Below are positions 10,566 to 22,604 of a DNA stretch of 64,000 nucleotides, one piece after another (position 1 is the stretch's first letter; every line of letters begins with the position of its first letter). Under the pieces are notes generated by a model. That model was given only the letters and a program-made list of their open reading frames with translations. It was not told the origin of the DNA and did no database searches. The stretch comes from Pseudoalteromonas sp. S2755 (GTDB lineage: Bacteria; Pseudomonadota; Gammaproteobacteria; Enterobacterales; Alteromonadaceae), in contig NZ_PNDS01000034.1 in the NCBI RefSeq assembly GCF_005886535.1, positions 1 to 64,000 of the forward strand, given 5' to 3'. A program made the translations under genes and the position numbers.

Positions 10566-11885
10566 ATGGCACAGATTTTTCGTGCTAAGAAAGCTGCTAA
10601 GCCGCCAAAGCAAATAGAATTAGACATAGAATCAATGGACCATCAGGGGAGAGGTGTTGCTCGCCATGAAGGTAAGGTCTGTTTTGTGACTGGTGGCTTA
10701 ACTGGCGAGCGAGTGAGAGCGCAGGTTGTACAGGCAAAGTCTAAACTGTTAGAAGCAAAGGTGACTAAAGTACTTAATACCTCCAAAGAGCGTGTTAAGC
10801 CGTTTTGTCCGCATTACCAGCAGTGTGGTGGTTGTAGCCTGCAGCATCAGAGTGTTGATGGTCAGCTCAATGAAAAGCAATATGCAGTTGAAAAACTTTT
10901 TGCGCGTTTTGCTAACATTGAGCAGTTGCCTTGGCAAGCGCCTATTACCTCTACGCCGCTTCATTATCGTCGTGCAGCTCGTTTGGCATGTATTTATGAT
11001 AAACAAAGCAAAAGCGTGAAGTTGGGCTTTAGAGCAAGTCAGTCGAAGCAGATTGTCGAAATAGCACAGTGTGACGTATTGGTGTCGCCCTTTGATAGTA
11101 TTTTTAACACGCTAGGTAGGCTTGCACAGTCGCTAAGTGAGTTTAGGCTGATCAGTCATATTCAGCTTTGTCAGGCCGACAACCATAACTATGTGTTGTG
11201 TCGTCATACAAAGCCACTGTCCGCTTCGACTCGCGAAACATTACAAAACGCGCTGGAAAATTGTCAGGTTCTGTTTGACGATGGCGAGAGGCCGGTTGTG
11301 TACTCCCCCTTGCCGTACTATCACCTTGATGAATTTGGCTTAACACTTGAGTTTAAATTGAACAACTTTATTCAAGTGAATCAATCAGTAAATGAAGCAA
11401 TGCTGCGCCAAGCGACAGAATGGCTACAGCTGAGTAACGATGAAAGTGTCCTCGACCTTTTCTGCGGGGTGGGAAATTTCTCTTTGGTGCTCGCAAAACA
11501 AGCAAAAAATGTAATTGGTGTAGAAGGTGAAGCGCAATCGGTTGCAATGGCTCAGCAAAATGCGCAAACTAATCAAATCAGTAATGTTCAGTTTCACTGT
11601 TTTGATCTAACCCAGTCGATTACAGAGGCTGCTTGGTTCGATGCAAATCTGGATGTGTTGGTACTGGATCCATCAAGGCCAGGCGCACTTGAGGTACTAC
11701 AGCAATTACCTTTAACGGAGTTTACCCGTATTTTATACGTGTCATGCGACCCTGTGACGCTGGCGCGTGATTCTTTGGTGATAGCACAGGCAGGCTTTGA
11801 ATTAGAAAAGCTTGGCTTAATGAATATGTTTGTCCACACGGGACATATCGAAACCATGGCGCTGTTTAAAAAACAGTGTAAATAG
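10566..11885 (+). CDS. rlmD: 23S rRNA (uracil-1939-C5)-methyltransferase RlmD
   Basis: RlmD uses SAM to methylate U1939 of 23S rRNA. A TRAM-like N-terminal domain (IESMDHQGRGVARHEGKVCF) is followed by the iron-sulfur cysteines CPHYQQCGGC. The SAM-binding LDLFCGVGNFSLVLA and the catalytic-Cys motif YVSCDPVTLARD come next. The ATG at 10566 is chosen over upstream GTG (10539) and ATG (10554) because GAGGA at 10556-10560 is well spaced for it, giving 439 residues. It is divergent from barA and followed closely by relA, the conserved barA/rlmD-relA-mazG arrangement. Confidence 0.96.
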   Translation: MAQIFRAKKAAKPPKQIELDIESMDHQGRGVARHEGKVCFVTGGLTGERVRAQVVQAKSKLLEAKVTKVLNTSKERVKPFCPHYQQCGGCSLQHQSVDGQLNEKQYAVEKLFARFANIEQLPWQAPITSTPLHYRRAARLACIYDKQSKSVKLGFRASQSKQIVEIAQCDVLVSPFDSIFNTLGRLAQSLSEFRLISHIQLCQADNHNYVLCRHTKPLSASTRETLQNALENCQVLFDDGERPVVYSPLPYYHLDEFGLTLEFKLNNFIQVNQSVNEAMLRQATEWLQLSNDESVLDLFCGVGNFSLVLAKQAKNVIGVEGEAQSVAMAQQNAQTNQISNVQFHCFDLTQSITEAAWFDANLDVLVLDPSRPGALEVLQQLPLTEFTRILYVSCDPVTLARDSLVIAQAGFELEKLGLMNMFVHTGHIETMALFKKQCK

Positions 11886-11976
11886 CCTGAGTTTTGAGGC
11901 CGTTATTGCTCGAGCATTAGCTAGATAATTTACCCGAAAATGAGGTGGGTAAGTAATTTTAAGGAGGTATCAAAAC

Positions 11977-14130
11977 ATGGTTGCTACACGGCAGTCGCAT
12001 CAAACCACTTTGCCACTAGAGTTTGATGCGCGACTCACTATCTTAAACTTGTCTGAGTCTCAAAGAGACTGGCTGCAAAAGGCCTATGAACTTTGTCCCG
12101 CGGATGAGTCAACGGAACATCTCAATAATGCCATCGAAATGGTAGAGATCCTTGCAGATTTAAATTTTGATAGCGAATCCTTAGCAACTGCGTTTTTAAC
12201 TCCTTATTTTGTTGCTGGAAAGTTGTCCCTCGAGCAAGTGGAAGAAGCGCTTGGCAAAAACATCTCTCTGCTTTTAAAAGGGGTGGAGAATATGGACACT
12301 ATTAGTACGTTGGCACACCAAAGTTCGGGTAAGGTACAAGTCGATAATATCCGCCGTATGCTACTCGCCATGGTAGAAGATGTGCGTGCTGTAGTGATTA
12401 AGCTTGCTGAGCAAATCTGCCATTTACGTGCGGTTAAGAAAGCATCTGAAGAAGAAAGAGTCGTTGCTGCAAAAGCGGCTGCCAATATATTTGCACCACT
12501 TGCGAACCGGTTGGGGATTGGCCAATTAAAGTGGGAACTTGAAGATCTCTCGTTCCGTTATTTGCATCCTGATACGTACAAGTCTATTGCCAAGAAGCTT
12601 TCTGATAAGCGCTTAGACCGCGAAGCTTATATGGAAAATATGGTTAACTCGGTGGCACAAAAACTTGCGGATGCAGGTATTAAAGCGCAGGTCTATGGTC
12701 GCCCTAAGCATATTTACAGCATTTATAAAAAAATGGCGCAGAAAAGCTATGAATTCGAACAGTTGTTCGACATTCGCGCGATGCGTGTGGTGGTAGATGA
12801 AATTCAAGATTGCTACGCTGCTTTGGGTATTGTGCACACCAGTTGGCGGCATTTAAACAAAGAGTTTGACGACTATATTGCTACGCCTAAGCAAAACGGC
12901 TATCAGTCTATCCACACCGTGGTATTTGGTCCTGAGGGCAAAACGGTAGAAATCCAAATTCGTACTGAGGCTATGCATCGAGATGCAGAGCTTGGGGTAG
13001 CGGCACATTGGATGTACAAAGAAGGTGCATTGCCGGGCCGAAACTCAGGATACGAGCAAAAAATTAGCTGGCTACGCAAACTGTTGCAGTGGCAAGAAGA
13101 AGTGGTAGATGGCAGTGAAATAGCAGATGAGCTGAAGAATCAGGTTGTCGAGGACCGTGTTTATGTATTCACGCCCAGGGGCGATATCTTTGATTTGCCG
13201 TTAGGCTCGACGCCACTCGACTTTGCTTACTACATTCATTCCAACGTCGGGCATCGCTGCATTGGTGCAAAAGTGTTTGGTAAAATAGTGCCTTTCACTT
13301 ATACGCTGCGCACTGGCGATCAGGTAGAGATTCTTACCCAGAAAAATGCTTCACCAAGTCGAGATTGGTTAAACCCTTCGCTGGGATATATTCATTCTTC
13401 AAGAGCGCGCAGTAAGATCCATCACTGGTTTAAGCAGCAAGATAGAGACAAAAATCTTCAAGCGGGTAAGGAAATTTTAGATAGCCATCTGCAAAAACTA
13501 GATATTACCTATAAAGATTTAGAACCCGCGATTGACCGCTTTAACTTTAAAGAACTCGACGATTTAATGGTGGCGATTGGTGCTGGTGATATTCGTATCA
13601 ATCAATTCCTGAACTATGTACAGGATAAACCTGAGGATACTCCTAAGTTAAAAATTTCCTCACCAAAACACACTAAAGGCGACAAAAACGCAGTGGTTGT
13701 TGATGGGGTTGGCAGCTTGATGAGCCATATGGCGAAATGCTGTGAGCCGGTACCAGGCGATGAAATTGTGGGTTATATCACGCAAGGGCGAGGTATTGCA
13801 GTGCATCGCTCTGATTGTGAGTCATTTGCTCACATTACGGATATACATCCGGAGCGGGAGATTGCGGTCAGTTGGTCTGAGGATGTAAAAGCATCATACG
13901 CCATTACATTAAAAATTGAAGCGCACGACCGCCAAGGGCTGATCCGAGACATTAGCTCGGTGCTTGCCAATGAAAAAGTCAACGTGCTCAATATGAATGT
14001 ACAAACACAAGACGATAAAAACGTAGCAATATTTATGATGAAAGTAGAGGTGGATGACCTTTCTGCTATGCATCGCTTGCTGACTAAATTGATGCAAATC
14101 GAAGGTGTTTTTGATGCAAAACGACTGTAA
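11977..14130 (+). CDS. relA: (p)ppGpp synthetase RelA
   Basis: RelA is the ribosome-associated synthetase that makes (p)ppGpp when uncharged tRNA enters the A site. The 717 residues show an N-terminal pseudo-hydrolase region without the HD metal motif of SpoT. The synthetase domain contains YSIYKKM, FDIRAMRVVV and EFDDYIATPKQNGYQSIHT. A TGS domain follows (VYVFTPRGDIFDLPLGSTPLD), then a CCEPVPGDEIVGYIT conserved-cysteine region and a C-terminal ACT domain. The EFDD motif is the acidic form typical of monofunctional synthetases. A very good ribosome-binding site (AAGGAGGT) precedes the ATG, and the gene overlaps mazG by 17 bases. Confidence 0.97.
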   Translation: MVATRQSHQTTLPLEFDARLTILNLSESQRDWLQKAYELCPADESTEHLNNAIEMVEILADLNFDSESLATAFLTPYFVAGKLSLEQVEEALGKNISLLLKGVENMDTISTLAHQSSGKVQVDNIRRMLLAMVEDVRAVVIKLAEQICHLRAVKKASEEERVVAAKAAANIFAPLANRLGIGQLKWELEDLSFRYLHPDTYKSIAKKLSDKRLDREAYMENMVNSVAQKLADAGIKAQVYGRPKHIYSIYKKMAQKSYEFEQLFDIRAMRVVVDEIQDCYAALGIVHTSWRHLNKEFDDYIATPKQNGYQSIHTVVFGPEGKTVEIQIRTEAMHRDAELGVAAHWMYKEGALPGRNSGYEQKISWLRKLLQWQEEVVDGSEIADELKNQVVEDRVYVFTPRGDIFDLPLGSTPLDFAYYIHSNVGHRCIGAKVFGKIVPFTYTLRTGDQVEILTQKNASPSRDWLNPSLGYIHSSRARSKIHHWFKQQDRDKNLQAGKEILDSHLQKLDITYKDLEPAIDRFNFKELDDLMVAIGAGDIRINQFLNYVQDKPEDTPKLKISSPKHTKGDKNAVVVDGVGSLMSHMAKCCEPVPGDEIVGYITQGRGIAVHRSDCESFAHITDIHPEREIAVSWSEDVKASYAITLKIEAHDRQGLIRDISSVLANEKVNVLNMNVQTQDDKNVAIFMMKVEVDDLSAMHRLLTKLMQIEGVFDAKRL

Positions 14131-14932
14131 TCCTTCTACAACAACGGGGATAGAGCAGCTGCTAGAGATTATGTCGCAGTTGCGTGACCCAAGCACTGGA
14201 TGCGACTGGGATAAGAAGCAAACCTTTAAAACCATCGTTCCTCATACGTTAGAAGAAGCGCACGAAGTTGCCGATGCTATCGAGCAAAGCGATTTTGTTC
14301 ACTTAAAAGAAGAGTTGGGGGACTTGCTGTTCCAAGTGGTGTTTTATGCTCAGCTTGGAAAAGAGCAGGGATTGTTTGACTTTGCAGACATAGTGCAAAC
14401 CCTCAATGACAAATTAGTGAGACGTCACCCTCACGTATTTGAAAAACAGGAAAACTTAAGCAAAGCCGAGCTTGAGCAGCAATGGCACGCCATTAAACAG
14501 CAAGAAAAACAGGGGCAAAAAAAGGAAACGTTCGCGGCGGATATTCCGAGCAGCTTGCCTGCATTATCAAAAGCCTACAAAATTCAAAAGCAAGCAGCCA
14601 AACTCGGATTTGACTGGCCAAGTTACCACGGCGCGTGGGATAAAGTACAAGAGGAAGTTGCAGAGGTGAGCGAGGCACTGCAAGTCGATCCACTCTCTGA
14701 ACATACTGCGGAAGAGGTGGGCGACTTGTTGTTTGCGACTGTGAATGTGAGCCGACATATAAAACGAGATCCGGAGCAGCTGCTACGACAAGCCAATGAC
14801 AAATTTAAAAATCGCTTTGTGCAAGTCGAAGCCGTTCTGAATGAATCTTCACTGTCACTTAAAGATGCGAACCTAGAGGAAATGGATGCTGCTTGGGAGA
14901 CTGTAAAACGTCGTCAACGTAGTAAAAACTGA
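14114..14932 (+). CDS. mazG: Nucleoside triphosphate pyrophosphohydrolase MazG
   Basis: MazG hydrolyses (d)NTPs to monophosphates; in E. coli it also counteracts ppGpp-related stress. Two MazG helical repeats are visible: one near residues 35-75 with LEEAHEVADAIE and LKEELGDLLFQVVFYA, the other near 175-215 with KVQEEVAEVSEAL and EEVGDLLFATVNVSRH. Both carry the EExxE and ExxD magnesium ligands. The ATG at 14114 inside the relA 3' end is chosen (272 residues); GTG at 14105 and TTG at 14111 are alternatives. The overlap with relA implies translational coupling, matching the functional link to nucleotide alarmone metabolism. Confidence 0.94.
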   Translation: MQNDCNPSTTTGIEQLLEIMSQLRDPSTGCDWDKKQTFKTIVPHTLEEAHEVADAIEQSDFVHLKEELGDLLFQVVFYAQLGKEQGLFDFADIVQTLNDKLVRRHPHVFEKQENLSKAELEQQWHAIKQQEKQGQKKETFAADIPSSLPALSKAYKIQKQAAKLGFDWPSYHGAWDKVQEEVAEVSEALQVDPLSEHTAEEVGDLLFATVNVSRHIKRDPEQLLRQANDKFKNRFVQVEAVLNESSLSLKDANLEEMDAAWETVKRRQRSKN

Positions 14933-14996
14933 GACCGATTTTACTTTTGGGTCGTTAACGAAAATGACCTCGTGATAAAATATATTACCGCTCTAA

Positions 14997-16730
<1,734 letters not shown>

Positions 16731-16734
16731 TAAG

Positions 16735-16764
16735 AAAAAGCCGTGCTCTTGCACGGCTTTTTTG
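16735..16764 (+). terminator. Factor-independent terminator after pyrG
   Basis: AAAAAGCCGTGC (16735-16746), loop TCTT, then GCACGGCTTTTT (16751-16762) and more T residues. It begins 4 bases after the pyrG stop. Confidence 0.9.
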
Positions 16765-16894
16765 TTGCAGAAGGTTTTGCAATAGGCGCTAAGTGTAGTG
16801 TTTATCGCCAAACTTTTTCTTATCTGCCGGTGCGTCAATGTGATACGTGTAAATTCTTCACTTTGCGAAGCAACAGAGATAAGGCAAACTTTAA

Positions 16895-18265
<1,371 letters not shown>

Positions 18266-18289
18266 TTAGCATTATTTGATGTATTGTAA

Positions 18290-18318
18290 AAACGCCAGTT
18301 TAGCTACTGGCGTTTTTT
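18290..18318 (+). terminator. Terminator between eno and the small peptide gene
   Basis: CGCCAGT (18293-18299), a six-base loop and ACTGGCG (18306-18312) are followed by TTTTTT on this strand. A run of A residues precedes the stem, so it can also terminate the opposing peptide gene. Confidence 0.85.
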
Positions 18319-18322
18319 ATTG

Positions 18323-18514
18323 CTAGCGGTCGTCACCCCAAATTTCACAATTTGCTTGACCATTTCTAAATGTCCAACAGACTTGAAGTGAATTACAAGC
18401 ATCATCCATGGTTGCAGGACCATTACCTCCAGCAACAGCCGGCGTCACCTTAATAGCGAGTGTTTTGTTCACGCTAAGTTCTTTAACCGATTTTTTGTTG
18501 AACTTTAATTTCAT
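18323..18514 (-). CDS. Small peptide with double-glycine leader (RiPP-precursor-like)
   Basis: A 63-residue product with a good ribosome-binding site (AAGGAAACGACA before the ATG). The N-terminus MKLKFNKKSVKELS, then TLAIKVTPAVAGG, matches the layout of leader peptides in several precursor families of ribosomally synthesised modified peptides: Lys/Leu-rich start, a conserved hydrophobic patch and a Gly-Gly processing site near residues 29-30. The remaining 33 residues form a polar core with three Cys and several Asn, Asp and Trp. No modifying enzyme, protease-transporter or immunity gene lies within the window, so it is an orphan. It could instead be a small exported peptide of other function. 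Convergent with eno; mutH is upstream on the same strand. Confidence 0.6.
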   Translation of the reverse strand: MKLKFNKKSVKELSVNKTLAIKVTPAVAGGNGPATMDDACNSLQVCWTFRNGQANCEIWGDDR

Positions 18515-18586
18515 TGTCGTTTCCTTCTATAAAAATATAAATGTTAACCAAATCTATACAAGATGTTGGTTGTTTTACATTTGTAC

Positions 18587-18600
18587 TTTTTGTACAAAAA
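18587..18600 (-). promoter_or_regulatory. 14-bp perfect palindrome in the peptide-gene leader
   Basis: TTTTTGTACAAAAA is its own reverse complement. On the minus strand it immediately follows a TTGACT (18605-18600) that could be a -35 element for the small peptide gene. It may be an operator or the remains of a terminator for mutH; a matching -10 is not convincing. Confidence 0.35.
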
Positions 18601-18614
18601 GTCAACAGGTGTTT

Positions 18615-19289
18615 TTAAGCACCAAACTCTTGCGCCAATATCGATTGAGTAAAATTGATTTTCAAATAAAAACCTCTTGGCAAAGTTTGCACTATTTTAC
18701 CGTTTGGCCCTATGGCGTCGGTGAGCGCTTTGGCGTTTGCCGCCTTTGGCCTTATCTGCATAACTTCTCCAAGATGCCCTGAGATTTGCTCTACGTGACC
18801 CGTAGCGATTAACTCGATTTGCTCTTCCCAGTCTCTTCGTAACAACTTTTCTTGATGTGCGTCTGGCCGCCATAAGAAGCCGTGTCCAATCACCCTATCT
18901 ATTAAAGGAATTTCTCGTTCGGCTAATATAGGTAGCCAAAGAACGTGAGCTAATTTCTTTTTAACACTCGACGCTTCCCACGTTAATCCGGTTAACTGAG
19001 TCAGCGGCACAACAGAAACATAGGTGGTCTCTAGTGGTTTGCCTTGATAGCTTATTGGCAAAGTCTTAAGTTCAACGCCAATATGCTCAAAATCAGGCAC
19101 AGGCTTTGATCCCGCTGTGGCACCTAATGCTGCTTCTATGAGTTGTCCTACCCAGCCTTTCTCTCTGAGCAAGTCTTGGGGTGTTTTAAACGAAAGCTGC
19201 TGAGCGAGTTCACCCAATGTTAAACCAGCTATATTTTCAACACGCTGCATAAGTTCGCCTACTGAGCGTGGTGGTGTAACTGATAGCAA
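18615..19289 (-). CDS. mutH: DNA mismatch repair endonuclease MutH
   Basis: MutH nicks the unmethylated strand at hemimethylated GATC sites when activated by MutS and MutL. The 224 residues (E. coli 229) include GWVGQLIEAALGATAGSKPVPDF and the restriction-enzyme-like catalytic cluster DFEHIGVELKTLP, which supplies the Asp, Glu and Lys. RPDAHQEKLLRRDWEE in the C-terminal half is also conserved. The start codon is TTG at 19289, preceded by CAGGAG. MutH implies Dam methylation in this organism. It is divergent from rppH, a common neighbour pair in gammaproteobacteria. Confidence 0.95.
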   Translation of the reverse strand: MLSVTPPRSVGELMQRVENIAGLTLGELAQQLSFKTPQDLLREKGWVGQLIEAALGATAGSKPVPDFEHIGVELKTLPISYQGKPLETTYVSVVPLTQLTGLTWEASSVKKKLAHVLWLPILAEREIPLIDRVIGHGFLWRPDAHQEKLLRRDWEEQIELIATGHVEQISGHLGEVMQIRPKAANAKALTDAIGPNGKIVQTLPRGFYLKINFTQSILAQEFGA

Positions 19290-19517
19290 GCAATACTCCT
19301 GAGTTTATCCCTTAAAAATACGATTATAAAAGAAATCATGTGGTGAAGTAAGTTGGTTATTTTGCACTCAACTTAAGTGTGGCTTGTTATTTCAACATAT
19401 GGCAAAAGTAACAACTTTATTATCTATATGATAAATATGAAGTTATTTTTATTTTGCGACAGTCGGAGCGGCTTGAAAATATTATGGCTTTGGATAAATA
19501 CAAGACTATAAACATAA

Positions 19518-19621
19518 TTATCCACAGAATATGTGGAAAACCTGAGGTTTGAAGTGTGTAATTGTGGATTTGTTCGTAATTTGAACTGAAAAATACTTAG
19601 TTATGCACAAGTTGTGGGTAA
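19518..19621. promoter_or_regulatory. Cluster of DnaA-box-like 9-mers between mutH and rppH
   Basis: Within 104 bases of the 439-base gap (19290-19728) there are two exact matches to the DnaA consensus TTATNCACA: TTATCCACA at 19518-19526 and TTATGCACA at 19601-19609. Two one-mismatch sites lie on the opposite strand, TGTGGAAAA at 19532-19540 and TGTGGGTAA at 19613-19621, and a weaker TGTGGATTT at 19563-19571. The surrounding sequence is AT-rich. No open reading frame is credible in the gap. This could be a DnaA-regulated promoter region for rppH or mutH, or a DnaA-titrating locus. Confidence 0.5.
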
Positions 19622-19728
19622 CTTGAGAGTATGCTGAGATAATTTAGGTATAGAATGGAATTAAATTTGCCGTGACGCGGGAGTTGTGGAACAATCATTA
19701 AAAATCGACTTATAAATGAGGCACTAAG

Positions 19729-20253
19729 GTGATTGATGCCGAAGGGTTTCGTGCCAATGTCGGAATAGTGATTTGTAATAATCAGGGGCAGGTTTTTTGG
19801 GCCCGTCGTTACGGACAACACTCTTGGCAATTTCCTCAAGGCGGAATAGACCAAGGGGAAACACCTGAGCAAACGATGTATCGTGAACTTCATGAAGAAG
19901 TTGGACTTAGGCCAGAAGATGTTGAAATAGTAGCAAGTTCTAAACATTGGTTACGTTACAAACTACCAAAAAGGTTAATTAGACGAGATTCAAGCCCAGT
20001 TTGTATCGGGCAAAAGCAGAAATGGTTTTTATTGAAACTTAGGTGTAAAGATGAAGACGTAGACCTATTACGTACGCATCACCCTGAGTTCGATGATTGG
20101 CGCTGGGTCAGCTATTGGTATCCAGTACGTCAAGTTGTATCGTTTAAGCGTGATGTCTATCGTCGAGTAATGAAGGAATTCGCTCCGTTTGCGATGCCAT
20201 TTGGTAAACGTGAACAGCAAGGGCAAAAGGATTTCTGGCGCACAAAACGATAA
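19729..20253 (+). CDS. rppH: RNA pyrophosphohydrolase RppH
   Basis: RppH removes pyrophosphate from the 5' end of mRNAs, which triggers RNase E-dependent decay. The 174 residues carry the full Nudix box ([22 protein letters not shown], residues about 38-59) preceded by [11 protein letters not shown]. The GTG at 19729 gives the typical start [16 protein letters not shown]. ptsP follows after 15 bases, the classic rppH-ptsP operon. The 439-base upstream region holds the DnaA-box-like cluster. The family assignment is firm. Confidence 0.97.
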   Translation: MIDAEGFRANVGIVICNNQGQVFWARRYGQHSWQFPQGGIDQGETPEQTMYRELHEEVGLRPEDVEIVASSKHWLRYKLPKRLIRRDSSPVCIGQKQKWFLLKLRCKDEDVDLLRTHHPEFDDWRWVSYWYPVRQVVSFKRDVYRRVMKEFAPFAMPFGKREQQGQKDFWRTKR

Positions 20254-20268
20254 AAATAGGAGCAGCAG

Positions 20269-22557
20269 GTGTTAGCAACGTTAAGATCGATTGCTGAGTC
20301 AGTGGCACAGCAAAGTGACCTACAAAGTGCGTTAAATTGCTTTGTTACTATGGTCAAAGATGCCATGCACACTGAATGCTGCTCAGTTTATTTTGCCGAT
20401 TACAGTCAAGATAATTTTATTCTGATGGCAACGGATGGCTTAAACCCTGAAGCAATCGGGAAATTCCGAATGGGATTTACGGAAGGCCTAGTCGGTCTTG
20501 TTGCTCAACGGGAAGAGCCAATTAACGTTGCCCACGCCCAATCCCACCCAAGATTCAAACTGTCACCCGAGGTCAATGAAGAAGGCTACAATGCCTTCTT
20601 ATCAGTACCCGTTGTACACCAGCGTAAAGTGCTTGGGGTTATTGTGGTGCAGCAAAAGATTGCTCGTGTATTTAGCCATGATGAAGAGTCCTTTCTTATT
20701 ACGCTTTCAGCGCAATTGGCTTCACAGCTTGCCAACACCGAAATTCAAACTTTACTTCAACAAGATGCAAGCAGTCACAGAACCTCGGTGTTAAAAGGGG
20801 TATCGAGTGCACCTGGTATTGCCTTAGGTGATGGTTATGTGGTGTTACCCCATATTGATTTTGCGAGTATTGAACCGCAGTATAGTGACAATATTCAGCA
20901 GCAAACTCAGCTGTTTCATCAAGCAGTATCTGCTACTCGGCAAGAATTCCATATTTTAGCCAAAACCCTGAGTGATGATATTCCAAAAGAAGCGGTAGCT
21001 GTGTTTGAGGTTTACCAACAACTTTTGGATGCCAAGAGTTTAGGTAAACAAGTGGAGTCTGAAATACGGCAAGGCTGGAACGCAAAAACAGCGCTAAAGC
21101 TTGTTATTGAAAAGCTTGTGGCTCAGTTTGATATGATGAGTGACCCTTATATCAAAGAGCGCGCGATTGATGTTAATGATATTGGCCTGCGCGTGCTCCA
21201 GCATTTAGTCTCGACTGAACAAGCGGTTAAACACTATCCAGATAATACGATTCTAATCGCCCATACTTTGACTCCAACTATGCTAGCGCAAGTACCAAAA
21301 GAGAAGCTCAAAGGGGTAGTCAGCGTGCATGGCTCGGCCAACTCTCATGCTTCTATTCTCACTCGCGCGATGGGCGTCCCTGCTATTTGGGGGATAGAAG
21401 ACATTCCATTGTTACAGTTTGATGGTAAGTCTATGATCATGGATGCATATTCTGGGCGGCTTTATATTTCGCCTTCGCAAATGTTGGTCAATGAGTACGT
21501 TGAAATCAAACGTAAAGACAACATTCTGCATGATAAGTTTGAAGCGGAACATGATTTGCCTCCTATTACACTCGATGGCGAGCGTATAAATTTACTCTTA
21601 AATGCTGGGCTTGATCTATCGACTGAAACATTAAGCGCCAGTTATTGCGATGGCGTTGGTCTTTATCGTACTGAGTCTTGGTTTATGCAAAAAGGCCAAT
21701 TCCCAACACAATCGGAGCAAGAAACCTGGTATCGCGAGGTGCTATCACGTTATCACCCTGAGCCCGTAGTGATGCGGACTTTAGATATCGGTGGCGACAA
21801 AATTCTAGATTACTTTGATATCAAAGAAGAAAACCCATTTTTGGGATGGCGGGGCATTCGTGTATCGCTGGATCACCCCGAGCTTTTCTTGGATCAAATC
21901 AAAGCCATGATCAAAGCAAACGCGGGTCTTGGTAACTTACAGATCATGTTGCCTATGGTGGGCCATAGTGAGGAAATAGATGAAGCGATGGCACTCATTG
22001 AGCAGGCTTGTTTTGAGCTCCAAGACGAATGGGCTGATCCTTTTTATACTATCGACCGGCCAGAAATCGGCGTAATGCTTGAAGTGCCGTCTAGCGTATA
22101 CTTGTTGCCTGAGTGGTCGAAAAAAATCGATTTTTGCTCTGTGGGCAGTAACGATTTAACACAGTATTTATTAGCAGTTGATAGAACCAACGCACAAGTG
22201 GCGGATCTTTTTGACCCTTATCACCCTAGTGTATTACGAGTGTTAAACCAGATTGCACAGCAGTGTGAATTACACGAACTGCCTTTTAGCTTGTGTGGAG
22301 AGTTAGGCGGTGAGCCTGAGGGAGCAATCTTGCTTATTGCAATGGGGTATCGCCGTTTGAGTATGAATATTTCATCACTGAACAAAGTGAAATGGGTGCT
22401 ACGTAGACTGAGAGTAACGGATATGGAAGCTCTACTTGAAAGCTGTTTAGCACAACCTTCATCTAAGCAAGTGCGCCGAATTATTAAAGAATTTATGATT
22501 GAGCATCATTTTGCAGAATTACTCTATACCAGCCACCAAGCAAAGGGTGCTTCTTAA
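20269..22557 (+). CDS. ptsP: Phosphoenolpyruvate-protein phosphotransferase PtsP (EI-Ntr)
   Basis: PtsP is enzyme I of the nitrogen-related PTS, passing phosphate from PEP to NPr and then EIIA-Ntr; it senses glutamine through its N-terminal GAF domain. The 762 residues show GAF (about 1-165), the HPr-type interaction helices, and the phospho-His domain with His360 in ANSHASILTRAMGVP. The C-terminal PEP-binding barrel has GLYRTESWFM, RTLDIGGDK, NPFLGWRGIR and CGELGGEPEGA. The GTG start at 20269 follows TAGGAGCAG. It is in an operon with rppH and probably the downstream permease, lgt and thyA. Confidence 0.96.
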   Translation: MLATLRSIAESVAQQSDLQSALNCFVTMVKDAMHTECCSVYFADYSQDNFILMATDGLNPEAIGKFRMGFTEGLVGLVAQREEPINVAHAQSHPRFKLSPEVNEEGYNAFLSVPVVHQRKVLGVIVVQQKIARVFSHDEESFLITLSAQLASQLANTEIQTLLQQDASSHRTSVLKGVSSAPGIALGDGYVVLPHIDFASIEPQYSDNIQQQTQLFHQAVSATRQEFHILAKTLSDDIPKEAVAVFEVYQQLLDAKSLGKQVESEIRQGWNAKTALKLVIEKLVAQFDMMSDPYIKERAIDVNDIGLRVLQHLVSTEQAVKHYPDNTILIAHTLTPTMLAQVPKEKLKGVVSVHGSANSHASILTRAMGVPAIWGIEDIPLLQFDGKSMIMDAYSGRLYISPSQMLVNEYVEIKRKDNILHDKFEAEHDLPPITLDGERINLLLNAGLDLSTETLSASYCDGVGLYRTESWFMQKGQFPTQSEQETWYREVLSRYHPEPVVMRTLDIGGDKILDYFDIKEENPFLGWRGIRVSLDHPELFLDQIKAMIKANAGLGNLQIMLPMVGHSEEIDEAMALIEQACFELQDEWADPFYTIDRPEIGVMLEVPSSVYLLPEWSKKIDFCSVGSNDLTQYLLAVDRTNAQVADLFDPYHPSVLRVLNQIAQQCELHELPFSLCGELGGEPEGAILLIAMGYRRLSMNISSLNKVKWVLRRLRVTDMEALLESCLAQPSSKQVRRIIKEFMIEHHFAELLYTSHQAKGAS

Positions 22558-22604
22558 GGTTATTTACGCTACCATTACGGCGCTATAAGAATAAGAGCTT
22601 GTTG

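Noticed and set aside
18408-18782. Plus-strand open frame of 124 codons across the peptide gene and the mutH end
   Set aside because: Antisense to two better-supported genes and composed of low-complexity translation.
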